DNA of 24,666 nt from Phycisphaerales bacterium UBA1161 (GCA_002311745.1 DBZL01000036.1:1-24666), one strand, 5' to 3'; shown: positions 14,569-22,742, counted from the stretch's first letter. Numbers and translations are program-made. The notes: a model not told the origin generated them from the letters alone.

Positions 14569-16920
14569 ATGATCGCCCTTCGATTCGCCTTTGAACTGCT
14601 GATCCTGAGCGTCGCCAGCGTTGGACCGGGTTTGTTCTTGCTGGGGCGATGGCGCCGCCCATCGCTGGAAAAGCTGTGCTTGGCCATCGGCTTGTCGTGG
14701 CTGGTCATTTACCTGGCGGCGACGGGGATCTACCTGGGGGACCTGAATGGGCGCTGGTATCTGGCGGTTTTCGGGCTGTGCGCTGTGGCGACGGCGTGGA
14801 GATGGCGCGGGCTAAGGGGGCTTTGGGAACACAAGCAGGTGCGGCGCGCCGTGGCGGGGTTTGGCCTGCTGCTGCTGTGGAACCTGCTGATGCTGTCGCT
14901 GGTGCGAAGCTACAGCGGCGGCGATTGGTTCGGCGACTGGTTCGAACACTACCAGCGGTCCGTGTTTTTCCTGGATCACCTGCCGAAGGAGACGAAGTTT
15001 CTGGGCGTGTACGATCTGCCGGCGCGGCCGCCGATGATGAATCTCCTATGCGGCGGCATCCTGGCGGCGGTGGGGAAAAGCTACGACGTGTTTGGGCCGG
15101 CGGCGGTCTTCCTGAACCTTCTTGTGTTCTTCCCCTGTGCGCTGATCAGCAGCGCGCTGGTGCGCCGCGGGCGGCGGTTGGGGCTGCTGACGGTTTTCTT
15201 CGCCGCCTCGCCGTTGATCGTGCAGAACGCGACGTTCATGTGGACCAAGCTGTTTGCGGCGTTTTACGTGATCCTGGGGACGTGGCTGTATCTGCGCGGG
15301 TGGCAAAAGCAGGAGCCGTGGCGAATCATCGCGGCGCTGGCGGCGCTGGCGAGCGGATTCATCGCTCACTATTCCGTGGGGCCGTACCTTCTTTTCTTCG
15401 CGCTGCACTACGCGGTGGTCCTGCGCAGCCGGCGGCGCCCATGGACCGAGCTGCTGGGCTCGGCGGCCGCGGGCGCCCTGATCCTGGCCAGTTGGTTCCT
15501 CTGGGCCGTGTGGAGGTACGGTTGGAAAATCACGACCTCCTCGAACACGGCCGTGGCGGATGCGCGGAAACTCTCGGCGCTGGGGAATCTGCGCAAGATC
15601 GGGTGGAATATATTCACGACGCTGGCGCCGCATCCTTTGCACGTGCCGCTGCGGCGGTTTGAGCTGGACTTCTGGCAGCCCAGCTCACTGGGTTGGCTGC
15701 GCGATTACTGGTTCATGATCTATCAGACGACGTTGCTGGCCGGGATGGGACTGGTTGGTGGATTGCTAGTGCTGTGGCTGCTGTGGCGAAGCCTGCGGCC
15801 GGGGGCTGGAGGCCGGGGGCGGCGGCTTTTTTGGGGATCGTTCGTGGGATTCTGCGCGATCGCCGGGATCGCGGCGCACGGAGCGGCAACGCAATGGGGC
15901 GTGGCGCACATTTGCCTGCAACCGCTGATGGTGCTGGGCGTGACGCTGCTGGCGGCATCGTTTGGCACGATGCCGACGTGGATGAGGCGCGTCGCCGCGG
16001 CGGGGCTGGTGGCCGATTTTTGCCTGGGGATTTTCCTGCACATCCACGTGCAACGGACGCTGATGCCCCTGGAACAGATCGGATCGACGAGGCTGATCGC
16101 GCTGAGCGATCAGCTGCTCAGCACGGGGGCGATCGAGAATGACATCGTGCGAATCGGCAGCCAGGCGGTGCTCTGGGGGGACCACTTTGCCGGCGTGCAA
16201 ACGCCGCTGCAAGCGGTCATCATTTTGCTGTTTGCGGCAGCGCTGTATCGCGTGAGTCGGGCGGGGAGTGGGACCAAGCCGGACAGGTATTTCTATTTTC
16301 TGCTGGCACTGCTGGCGGTGGGAATCATTTTCTGCGGCCGGGATCAGTTCAGGCAAAGCGAAGCGGCTAGCGACGAACAACTGCGTGATCCGGCGCCCTA
16401 CGCTGCTGCGGTGCGGAACGATCCGGATTCGTCCGCGGCGCGCTTGGCCCTGGGGGAAGCGCTGTACCGCAACGGACAACTCGAGCAGGCGACGGACAGT
16501 TTCCTGGAGGCGGCGATCCTGAACGTGCCCAATGACCCGGCCCGCTATGACCTGCTGTTGTGCATCGCGCAAAGCGGCCATCGCGAGGCGGCGGTGCTGG
16601 GGAGCCTGGTGGCCGCGGACGAGGTTGCGGGCGATCCCGATTCCGCCGCGGGGCACGTCAAGCTGGGGGCGGTGCTGGTTCAAAAGCGGCATCTGGGTCC
16701 GGCGCAGGACCAGGCGGCGCGGGCGTTGCAGTTGTCGCCGGACTCGGCCGACGCGCACTACCTGATGGGAGCGGTGTGCTTCCGCCTGGGCGGGCGCGAG
16801 CACCTGGATCAGGCCATCGAGCATTTCTCCGAGGCGTTGCGGCTGCGGCCGAGTTTTGCCGAGGCGGCCCAGGCGTTGCGGGCCAGCCGGGCCGCACGAG
16901 AGGCCAGCCGAACGCATTAG
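14569..16920 (+). CDS. GT-C-like polytopic membrane protein with C-terminal TPR repeats
   Basis: This 783-aa protein has about a dozen hydrophobic segments in its first 600 residues and a soluble C-terminal part. An outer loop holds GGDWFGDWFEHYQR (D119 and D123), followed by LPARPPMMNLL. Acidic pairs in the first large loop and a following proline pair are a layout seen in GT-C glycosyltransferases. The match is weaker than for the array copies, so the enzymatic role is an inference. From about residue 605 to 770 there are TPR-like helical pairs, for example ARLALGEALYRNGQLEQATDSFLEAA and AHYLMGAVCFRLGG...LDQAIEHFSEALRLRP, which usually bind proteins. Membrane glycosyltransferases with TPR tails are known in Planctomycetes-like genomes. 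No clear ribosome-binding site precedes ATG 14569. Confidence 0.75.
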   Translation: MIALRFAFELLILSVASVGPGLFLLGRWRRPSLEKLCLAIGLSWLVIYLAATGIYLGDLNGRWYLAVFGLCAVATAWRWRGLRGLWEHKQVRRAVAGFGLLLLWNLLMLSLVRSYSGGDWFGDWFEHYQRSVFFLDHLPKETKFLGVYDLPARPPMMNLLCGGILAAVGKSYDVFGPAAVFLNLLVFFPCALISSALVRRGRRLGLLTVFFAASPLIVQNATFMWTKLFAAFYVILGTWLYLRGWQKQEPWRIIAALAALASGFIAHYSVGPYLLFFALHYAVVLRSRRRPWTELLGSAAAGALILASWFLWAVWRYGWKITTSSNTAVADARKLSALGNLRKIGWNIFTTLAPHPLHVPLRRFELDFWQPSSLGWLRDYWFMIYQTTLLAGMGLVGGLLVLWLLWRSLRPGAGGRGRRLFWGSFVGFCAIAGIAAHGAATQWGVAHICLQPLMVLGVTLLAASFGTMPTWMRRVAAAGLVADFCLGIFLHIHVQRTLMPLEQIGSTRLIALSDQLLSTGAIENDIVRIGSQAVLWGDHFAGVQTPLQAVIILLFAAALYRVSRAGSGTKPDRYFYFLLALLAVGIIFCGRDQFRQSEAASDEQLRDPAPYAAAVRNDPDSSAARLALGEALYRNGQLEQATDSFLEAAILNVPNDPARYDLLLCIAQSGHREAAVLGSLVAADEVAGDPDSAAGHVKLGAVLVQKRHLGPAQDQAARALQLSPDSADAHYLMGAVCFRLGGREHLDQAIEHFSEALRLRPSFAEAAQALRASRAAREASRTH

Positions 16921-16953
16921 CACTTCGGATAGAACCTGCGGCGTTGGATCGGC

Positions 16954-16998
16954 TATACTTAATACGGCTCGGATTGTGAACCGCGACCGCCGCAGGAG
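16954..16998 (+). promoter_or_regulatory. -10-like hexamer and ribosome-binding site before leuC-type gene
   Basis: TATACT at 16954-16959 resembles a sigma-70 -10 box, but no convincing -35 lies 16-18 nt upstream. AGGAG at 16994-16998 is a strong ribosome-binding site, 6 nt before ATG 17005, and fixes the start of the dehydratase gene. Confidence 0.45.
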
Positions 16999-17004
16999 TT
17001 AACG

Positions 17005-18411
17005 ATGGCCGGCATGACCATGACAGAAAAAATCCTCGCCCGACACGCGGGCAAAAGCCAGGTCCAGCCAGGGGAAAACGTCTGGGTGGATGTGGACATC
17101 CTCATGACGCACGACGTGTGCGGGCCGGCAACCATCAGCATCTTCCACCAGGAATTCGGGGCCAAGGCCAAGGTGTGGGATGGCGACAAGGTGGTCGTCA
17201 TCCCGGACCATTACATTTTCACGGCCGATCAGAGGTGCCACCGCAATGTTCAGGTCCTGCGGGATTTCGTGAAGGAGCAGGGTCTGCGCTATTTCTACGA
17301 CGCGGAGTTCGTCAAGAGCGAGCCGACGATGCCCAATCCGTACCGGGACCCGACCAAGACCAGCTACAGGGGCGTGTGTCACAAGGTGCTGCCGGAGGAG
17401 GGGCACGTGCGGCCGGGCGAGCTGCTGCTGGGCACGGACAGCCATACGTGCACGGCCGGGGCGCTGGGGCAATTCGCGACGGGGATCGGCAACACGGATG
17501 CGGCGTTCGTGCTGGGCACGGGCAAGCTGTGGCTGAAGGTGCCGCCGACGATGAAGTTCACGTTTCACGGGACGATCCCGGCGTACCTGACGGCCAAGGA
17601 CCTGATCCTTGCGGTCATCGGCCAGATCGGCGTGGGCGGAGCGACGTATCGCAGCATGTACTTCGCCGGGGATGGCATCGCGTCGCTGAGCCTGGAAGAC
17701 CGGATGACGCTGACGAACATGACGATCGAAGCGGGCGGAAAAAACGGCGTGTGCGACGTGGACGAAAAGACGCTGGCCTACGTGCGGCACCGCAGCAAGC
17801 GGCCGACGTGGGACGTGGTGCGCGATGATCCCAGCGCCGGCTACTGTTACGAAGCGCAGTGGGATTTAGGGACGCTACAGCCGCTGGTGGCCAAGCCGCA
17901 CAGTCCGGACAACCGCGACACGGCGTACAACTGCCGGGACGTAAAATTGGATCAGGCGTACATCGGAAGCTGCACGGGCGGAAAAATCACGGACATGATC
18001 TTCGCGGCCAACATCCTCAAGGGGCGGAGGGTGAAGATTCCGACGTACGTGGTTCCGGGCAGCACGGAAGTGCACGCGGACATGAAGCGGCTGAATCTGC
18101 GCGGCGTGGCAAAGAAAGCCGACGAAAAGAGCGTCGAGGACGTGCTGCAGGAGGCGGGGTGCCAGGTGGGCGCCAGCGGATGCGCCGCGTGCCTGGGCGG
18201 GCCGGGCGACACCTTCGGGCGCTTGCAGCACAGCGAGGTGTGCATCAGCACGACCAACCGGAATTTCCCCGGTCGGATGGGGAGCACGAAGTCGGCGGTG
18301 TACCTGGCCTCGCCGCTGACGGTGGCGGCCAGCGCCCTGACCGGCCATGTGACCGATCCGCGCGATTACGTCAGCGAACCGATCGAAACGGGCACGGCGG
18401 GAGTGGTGTAA
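17005..18411 (+). CDS. leuC: 3-isopropylmalate dehydratase large subunit (aconitase family)
   Basis: This 468-aa protein belongs to the aconitase/isopropylmalate isomerase family. In leucine synthesis LeuC with LeuD interconverts 2- and 3-isopropylmalate in the cytoplasm using a [4Fe-4S] cluster. Cluster ligands are visible at C323 (IGSCTGGK), C393 and C396 (GCAACLGG). Other family motifs are GTDSHT (143-148) and TNRNFPGRMG (417-426). SCTGG replaces the commoner SCTNG. The protein is about 45 residues longer than the usual short LeuC; part of this is an insertion around residues 100-122 (EFVKSEPTMPNPYRDPTKTS). Homoaconitase or another relative is possible. No small subunit gene (leuD) is in the window. 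The start is supported by AGGAG 6 nt upstream. Confidence 0.85.
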   Translation: MAGMTMTEKILARHAGKSQVQPGENVWVDVDILMTHDVCGPATISIFHQEFGAKAKVWDGDKVVVIPDHYIFTADQRCHRNVQVLRDFVKEQGLRYFYDAEFVKSEPTMPNPYRDPTKTSYRGVCHKVLPEEGHVRPGELLLGTDSHTCTAGALGQFATGIGNTDAAFVLGTGKLWLKVPPTMKFTFHGTIPAYLTAKDLILAVIGQIGVGGATYRSMYFAGDGIASLSLEDRMTLTNMTIEAGGKNGVCDVDEKTLAYVRHRSKRPTWDVVRDDPSAGYCYEAQWDLGTLQPLVAKPHSPDNRDTAYNCRDVKLDQAYIGSCTGGKITDMIFAANILKGRRVKIPTYVVPGSTEVHADMKRLNLRGVAKKADEKSVEDVLQEAGCQVGASGCAACLGGPGDTFGRLQHSEVCISTTNRNFPGRMGSTKSAVYLASPLTVAASALTGHVTDPRDYVSEPIETGTAGVV

Positions 18412-18446
18412 GGATTCTGGGGCAAGAACATCTGTTGCGGGAGACG

Positions 18447-19736
18447 ATGAGCAGGACCGTCCCCATCGCTGGCGAGGAGGTTGCGGCGGTATTGCGGCGC
18501 GTGGCGGCGGTGGATCGGGAGCTGGCGGCAATTCCGCGACCCATGGGGACGCTGCATAAGGGGGACCTGGTCGACAGCCTGCTGTGCACGTCAGAAGATC
18601 CGCATTCGTCGCGGGAAATGTTCGATCGGCTGCGCTGGGGCGGGCAGGTGGTGTGCGTGACGCCCGATCGGCACCAGGCGGTGCGGCACAGCATCCAACT
18701 GGCCAACCAGGGATTCGAAATCACGCAACCGGTCAAGAGCGTGTCGCGCCGGCCCTGGGGGTTGCCCATCCCGCTCTTCGGCAAGCAGCTTTGGTACTTC
18801 GTGGCCCGCAAGCTGCTGCTGGTGCAGCCGGGGCGGATCACCGACCGCTTCACCTATCACGTGCACTTGGAGCGCGGCAGCGCCGAGGGAGGCGAGCAGG
18901 CGTACGTCGTGGTCAAGGAGGTTCCGACGCTGCAGCAGGTGACGGCGCGACTGCAGAGCAAATGGCCCGAGCTTCCCGACGATGTGATTGAAAAACGGGC
19001 ACGGAAGTTCGCGGACAAGATTTTCCCGGTTTTTTTGACGCGGGAAGCGGCGATTTTGAAGATCGTGAACCGCGATCTTCCGGCGGAGTATCGGCACCGC
19101 GTGCCCAAGCTGCTGAAGATGGAGCAGGACCAGAACGGGTACGCTCAGCGGTTGTATCTGAACTGGCTGCGCAACGGGGGGGAGCCGATCAGCCAGTTGC
19201 AGTTTGCCCGCCAAAGCGCCGACCTGCTGCGGGTGCTGCACGACGAGGTGGGGGTGATGCACCTGGATCTGCGTCTGGACAATTTCGTGATCACGCCGCG
19301 GGGGGTGGGATTCGTGGATTTTGGCTCGGCGGTGCGGGTGGATGAGGATTTGAGCAAAAGCCCGATGCTGACCAGCCTGTTCGAAGAGCTGATGCACACC
19401 AGCGAGATTCAGCGGATGCTGCTGAAGATGACGCGCAGCGGGCAGGTGACCAGCCAGGCCATCTGCGGGGGGCTGCACAAAGTGGACAAAGCGGTGGACT
19501 ATTTCTACCTGGCGGTGCAAATCAACTCGCCGCACAGCAATCCGGAGCTGAAATCGCTGATTCGCTACGACAAGCAGAGCCGGGAGGCGCAGATGCTGGC
19601 GGAACTGACCGCGCGAATCCTGCGTCCGGAGGACCCGTCCCAGCCGGCGGTACGCTCGGCGGCGGACATTCTGCGCGGAATCGAGCAAATTGAGCAGGCG
19701 CTGGCCCAAACGCAGGGCAGCGCGGCAGGAGCCTGA
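18447..19736 (+). CDS. Protein-kinase-like protein with methyltransferase-like N-terminal stretch
   Basis: This 429-aa protein has a kinase fold signature in its second half. The candidate ATP-binding lysine is K157 (VVVKEV), the catalytic loop is HLDLRLDNF (D274, N279), and the metal-binding DFG is at 291-293. No glycine-rich loop is obvious, so it could be an atypical small-molecule, lipid or sugar kinase rather than a Ser/Thr protein kinase. Residues about 41-95 (LVDSLLCTSEDPHSSREMFDRL followed by WGGQVVCVTPDR and NQGFEI) look like the end of a Rossmann methyltransferase domain. The glycine-rich S-adenosylmethionine-binding part is absent. ATG 18447 follows the leuC-type stop by 35 nt, with GGGAG just upstream, so co-transcription is likely. 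No membrane segment is seen. Confidence 0.72.
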   Translation: MSRTVPIAGEEVAAVLRRVAAVDRELAAIPRPMGTLHKGDLVDSLLCTSEDPHSSREMFDRLRWGGQVVCVTPDRHQAVRHSIQLANQGFEITQPVKSVSRRPWGLPIPLFGKQLWYFVARKLLLVQPGRITDRFTYHVHLERGSAEGGEQAYVVVKEVPTLQQVTARLQSKWPELPDDVIEKRARKFADKIFPVFLTREAAILKIVNRDLPAEYRHRVPKLLKMEQDQNGYAQRLYLNWLRNGGEPISQLQFARQSADLLRVLHDEVGVMHLDLRLDNFVITPRGVGFVDFGSAVRVDEDLSKSPMLTSLFEELMHTSEIQRMLLKMTRSGQVTSQAICGGLHKVDKAVDYFYLAVQINSPHSNPELKSLIRYDKQSREAQMLAELTARILRPEDPSQPAVRSAADILRGIEQIEQALAQTQGSAAGA

Positions 19737-19895
19737 TGCGTGAGGGGGGGGGTTACAGCAAGCCGCCGGAATGCGAAAAAACACTCCAGTTGAAGATTCT
19801 TGTTGAATTTGGTAGATATATCGCTACGTATGCAGCCATCGGAGGGACGGGGGTCACGGTCCTCGGCATCGGCTGCTGCGACTGAGGCGAAAGAT

Positions 19896-20153
19896 TCAGG
19901 CTTTTCGCTTTTCTGCGGCCATTTTCTTGAGGATCATCTCGGCCACTTCGGACCGGATGTCCTTGGGATAAAGGCCCAGAATAGCCGCCTGGACGACGTC
20001 GTTCTGCGCGGTGAACCATTCGATGATGCGGCTGGTGGCGGCAACCTGCGTCATGCCCAGCCGGTCACAGAGACTGGTCAGCCCGTGCTTGGCTTGCGGA
20101 TAGAGTTCAATCCGCATGATCACGCGTCGAGGCTGGTTGGAAGGATTTGGCAT
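19896..20153 (-). CDS. Small ribbon-helix-helix-like protein, paralogue 1
   Basis: This 85-aa protein has a strand-like segment (RVIMRIELYPQ) followed by helices in LTSLCDRLGMTQVAATSRIIEWFTAQNDVVQAAILG. That is the order of a ribbon-helix-helix (CopG/Arc-like) DNA-binding fold, with a C-terminal helix rich in K and R. It is clearly paralogous to the gene at 20215-20469, sharing (L/I)C(D/E)(R/K)(L/R)GMTQ(V/I)A, the W-F pair and DVVQAA/EVIQTA. DNA binding is an inference. ATG 20153 is preferred over a TTG at 20177, because it gives a length matching the paralogue. A good promoter-like sequence lies just upstream. Confidence 0.7.
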   Translation of the reverse strand: MPNPSNQPRRVIMRIELYPQAKHGLTSLCDRLGMTQVAATSRIIEWFTAQNDVVQAAILGLYPKDIRSEVAEMILKKMAAEKRKA

Positions 20154-20188
20154 CGTTCGATCCGTGTTAAAGGACAAGAACTTAGCAC

Positions 20189-20218
20189 ATTATAGGCGAA
20201 AATACCTAAATTACTCAA
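20189..20218 (-). promoter_or_regulatory. Candidate sigma-70 promoter for RHH-like paralogue 1
   Basis: On the minus strand TTGAGT (20218-20213) and a consensus TATAAT (20194-20189) are separated by 18 nt. The -35 overlaps the last codon and stop of the upstream paralogue. TAGG and CCTA half-sites (20193-20196 and 20205-20208) partly overlap the -10 and could be an operator. The expected start of transcription would be near 20182, about 30 nt before ATG 20153. Confidence 0.5.
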
Positions 20219-20469
20219 AGCTCCTGGCCATCGCTGCGCTCTGAGGCGAAGCGCTTGAGCATCTGTCTGGCCAGATGATTCATGGAGCTATCGGACAGGG
20301 AGGACATGACGGCGGTCTGGATCACTTCGTCCTGACGGACGAACCAACCGACCAGGCGGGACATGAGAGCGATCTGGGTCATACCCCGCTTCTCGCAAAT
20401 CTTGTCCAGGTCGGCTTTAGCCGTCCCGTCGAGTTGTATCCGCATGATCGCGCGTTTAGTGGCTGGCAT
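20215..20469 (-). CDS. Small ribbon-helix-helix-like protein, paralogue 2
   Basis: This 84-aa protein begins MPATKRAIMRIQLDG, followed by helices ADLDKICEKRGMTQIALMSRLVGWFVRQDEVIQTAVM and a basic C-terminus. The layout suggests a ribbon-helix-helix dimer that binds DNA through the N-terminal strand. The start at 20469 is well supported by GGGAG 5 nt upstream; a longer open frame to 20535 lacks a ribosome-binding site. It sits 61 nt upstream of its paralogue on the same strand. Neither gene has a visible toxin partner, so I do not call them antitoxins. Confidence 0.72.
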   Translation of the reverse strand: MPATKRAIMRIQLDGTAKADLDKICEKRGMTQIALMSRLVGWFVRQDEVIQTAVMSSLSDSSMNHLARQMLKRFASERSDGQEL

Positions 20470-21109
20470 AGGTACTCCCAAATTCATTGCGCTGCGAAGG
20501 TCCAACTCCGCAGCCAAAACTGACGACGGCGGCACAAGTTAATAGACCTAATTGACGCACAAGCTGGAGAGGATTACGCGCCGCATCCGTCGAAGCGCGC
20601 CGGATGGAGATTCGAATCCATCCAAAAAAACTGCAATTGGAACTCTCTGTCGGCACCACACCAATCAAGTCTTTTAGCATTAACCAGGTCCGTCAGCCCA
20701 AGTATCGGCCAAAGCGGACCGCTCCAGAATTAGCCTTTACTAAAATTTTCCTTACGGTGAATGCCGACAAATCCGCGAGGCCACGACGCCCACGGAGAGT
20801 GTAATCCAGCTCACCGTGCGGGATTTATAGCCGGACGAAAAAAAATATAAAGACCAGACATTGCTGCGGTTGTGGTTAACGCTGGATGCGATGTAGACCG
20901 ATTTTGTGGGTTCCGATATGGCTATGCGATGTAAGCCTTTGATTCTACGTAATTTATAGACATATCGCCGCATTTTTGGCCAATTCGATAAAAAGCTATA
21001 GAACCATGTTTTTTAAAATCTGAACGAATTATTTGATATTCAACATGGATAACGCGAATGGCTCATTAAACCGGGGCGGCCAGCGATTCCCGCGGCAACT
21101 GGGGAATGA
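20470..21109. other. A+T-richer stretch without a convincing gene
   Basis: These 640 bp are visibly richer in A and T than the rest of the window. The open frames here are short, have no ribosome-binding sites and resemble nothing I know. Visible structure includes a hairpin-prone patch near 20575-20632 with a TTCGAAT-containing palindrome. There is also a direct repeat ATGCGATGTA at 20886-20895 and 20924-20933. A 6-bp stem (ATTCCC 21086-21091 with GGGAAT 21102-21107) follows the miaB stop without a T run. Promoters for the RHH-like genes probably lie at its left end. A small RNA or the remains of an inserted element are possible. Confidence 0.5.
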
Positions 21110-22624
21110 CTATGAGGCTACGCGTGTTGGCAGTGGTCCGCCATCCCCGATGAGACTCGTTTGCGGCAAATCGCCAAAAAGTGTCAGGTTTTTGGCGTCG
21201 ATGATCTGCACTTCGACGATGCGACCCTTAAGACTGGACGGAGCGTCGAAGACGACAATCTGGTCGCCGCGCGTCCGCCCCACCATTTGCGTGGTCGGCG
21301 TGGACGGGGCCGATGGGTCGAGCCGCCGTTTTTCCCATCCCAGTTCAACGGTGCCGGGCATGGTTCGTTTGCTAACGAGCTTGCTTTGGCCTTCCACCAG
21401 CACTTCGACGGTGTGACCGATCATGAGCCGATTGGCGTAGGTGGAGATTTCCTGCTGGGCGGCCAGGAGCTGCGTGTTGCGCCAGCGCTTGACGTGGTTG
21501 GGCACATCGTCGGCCAGGCGCTTGACGGCGATGGTGCCGGGCCGGGGGGAGTATTTGAAAATGAAACAGTTTTTGAAACGGCAATCCTGCACAAGCTGCA
21601 GGGTGTCGGCAAAATCGGCATCGGTTTCGGTGGGGAAGCCAACGATGAAATCGCTGGCGACGCACAGGTCGGGCATGTAGGCACGGGCGCGGGAGAGGAA
21701 TTGGCGGTACTGCTCGGCGGCGTAGCCGCGGTTCATCAGCTTCAGGATGCGATCGCTGCCGTGCTGCGCGGGCACGTGCAGGTAGCGGCAGATGCGTCGG
21801 CAATCGCGCATGGCGGCCAGGGCTTCATCGCTGAAATCGCGCGGAAAACTGGTCACGAAGCGCAGCCGGGACAGATCGGGCGCCGCCTCGTGAACCTGAT
21901 AGAGCAATTGGGCGAAGGTGGTGACGCGGCCGTCGCCGTGGCGGTAGGCGTAGTGATTGATCGTCTGGCCAAGCAGGGTCACTTCCCGGGCGCCGCCGTC
22001 CACCAGCTTCTTCACTTCGTCAATGATGTTTTGCGGCGGGCGGTGCACTTCCGGGCCGCGGGTGTAGGGCACGACGCAGTAGGTGCAGAACTTATTGCAA
22101 CCGCGGGTGATGCGCACGTAGGCCTGGGAAACCTCGTCGGCCGGGGAAATGCTGCGCGAGAGGTCGAGCAGTTCGAGGCGATCCTCCGCGGCCGCCAGAG
22201 TGGCGCTGCGACGCGCGGCAGCGCCCATGAGGGCGAGCTGTCGCGGCGGCCTGGAGCCGGCGGCGGTGACGGCGGCGTTGTGGACCAACGTAACCAGTTG
22301 GTCCAGTTCCCCCGGGCCGCACAGAATATCGACGTGCGGATATTTGCGGAAAAGCGACTTGCCCTGCTGCTCGGCCAGGCAGCCGATGACGCCGATGACC
22401 AGGCCCGGATCGGCGGCCTTGCGTTGGCGCAGCTCGCCCAGACGAGAAAAGACTTTCTGCTCGGCGTGCTCGCGGACGGAACAGGTGTTGTAAAGGATCA
22501 CGTCCGCCTGGTCGCGATCCTCGACGGACTGATAGCCGTGAGCGTGAAGCTGGCCCAGAACCAGCTCGCTGTCGAGCTGGTTCATCTGGCAACCGAAGGT
22601 TTCCAGGTAGAGTTTGGGGCGCAT
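21110..22624 (-). CDS. miaB: tRNA-2-methylthio-N6-dimethylallyladenosine synthase MiaB
   Basis: This 504-aa radical SAM methylthiotransferase adds a 2-methylthio group to N6-isopentenyl-adenosine at position 37 of tRNAs that read UNN codons. The N-terminal UPF0004 domain has the three cysteines of the auxiliary [4Fe-4S] cluster: C12 (TFGCQMN), C48 (NTCSVRE) and C82 (GCLAEQ). The radical SAM motif CNKFCTYC gives C176, C180 and C183. A TRAM domain follows near the C-terminus (VEVLVEGQSK...GRTRGDQIVVF). A stretch of about 25 residues after residue 125 (RPPRQL...RRSATLAAAEDR) is Ala/Arg-rich linker. ATG 22624 is preferred; a TTG at 22648 would add eight residues. Confidence 0.93.
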   Translation of the reverse strand: MRPKLYLETFGCQMNQLDSELVLGQLHAHGYQSVEDRDQADVILYNTCSVREHAEQKVFSRLGELRQRKAADPGLVIGVIGCLAEQQGKSLFRKYPHVDILCGPGELDQLVTLVHNAAVTAAGSRPPRQLALMGAAARRSATLAAAEDRLELLDLSRSISPADEVSQAYVRITRGCNKFCTYCVVPYTRGPEVHRPPQNIIDEVKKLVDGGAREVTLLGQTINHYAYRHGDGRVTTFAQLLYQVHEAAPDLSRLRFVTSFPRDFSDEALAAMRDCRRICRYLHVPAQHGSDRILKLMNRGYAAEQYRQFLSRARAYMPDLCVASDFIVGFPTETDADFADTLQLVQDCRFKNCFIFKYSPRPGTIAVKRLADDVPNHVKRWRNTQLLAAQQEISTYANRLMIGHTVEVLVEGQSKLVSKRTMPGTVELGWEKRRLDPSAPSTPTTQMVGRTRGDQIVVFDAPSSLKGRIVEVQIIDAKNLTLFGDLPQTSLIGDGGPLPTRVAS

Positions 22625-22677
22625 GGGCGGACCGCTATTGTGCCTCAAAGGCGAGCCCGACTCAATTCGTTACGCGT

Positions 22678-22704
22678 GTTTACGTTTCACGTTTCATGTT
22701 TGAC
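22678..22704. repeat. Short run of 7-bp repeats in the miaB/GNAT divergent spacer
   Basis: Four units follow one another: GTTTAC, GTTTCAC, GTTTCAT and GTTTGAC, starting at 22678, 22684, 22691 and 22698. Unlike the octamer and GTTGCTA elements it has no inverted partner nearby. It lies between two divergent genes, where their promoters should be. Confidence 0.65.
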
Positions 22705-22729
22705 ACCTGCATAACGATCAGTTCGCACT

Positions 22730-22735
22730 TATACT
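22730..22735 (+). promoter_or_regulatory. -10-like TATACT placed for a leaderless GNAT transcript
   Basis: TATACT ends 7 nt before ATG 22743, and no ribosome-binding site precedes that ATG. Transcription starting at the usual distance from a -10 would begin at or within a base of the start codon. A TTGACA at 22700-22705 is 24 nt away, too far for a normal -35. Confidence 0.35.
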
Positions 22736-22742
22736 TCTCCAT

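Noticed and set aside
19896..20469. Toxin-antitoxin module
   Set aside because: Both small proteins are paralogues of the same DNA-binding-like type, and no toxin-like gene lies next to them.
20600..20632. Sequence with TTCGAAT resembling a tRNA T-loop
   Set aside because: The flanking bases form one long palindrome rather than a 5-bp T-stem, and no acceptor, D or anticodon arms can be fitted upstream on either strand.
22700..22735. TTGACA and TATACT as one sigma-70 promoter for the GNAT gene
   Set aside because: The spacing is 24 nt, well outside the usual 16-18 nt.
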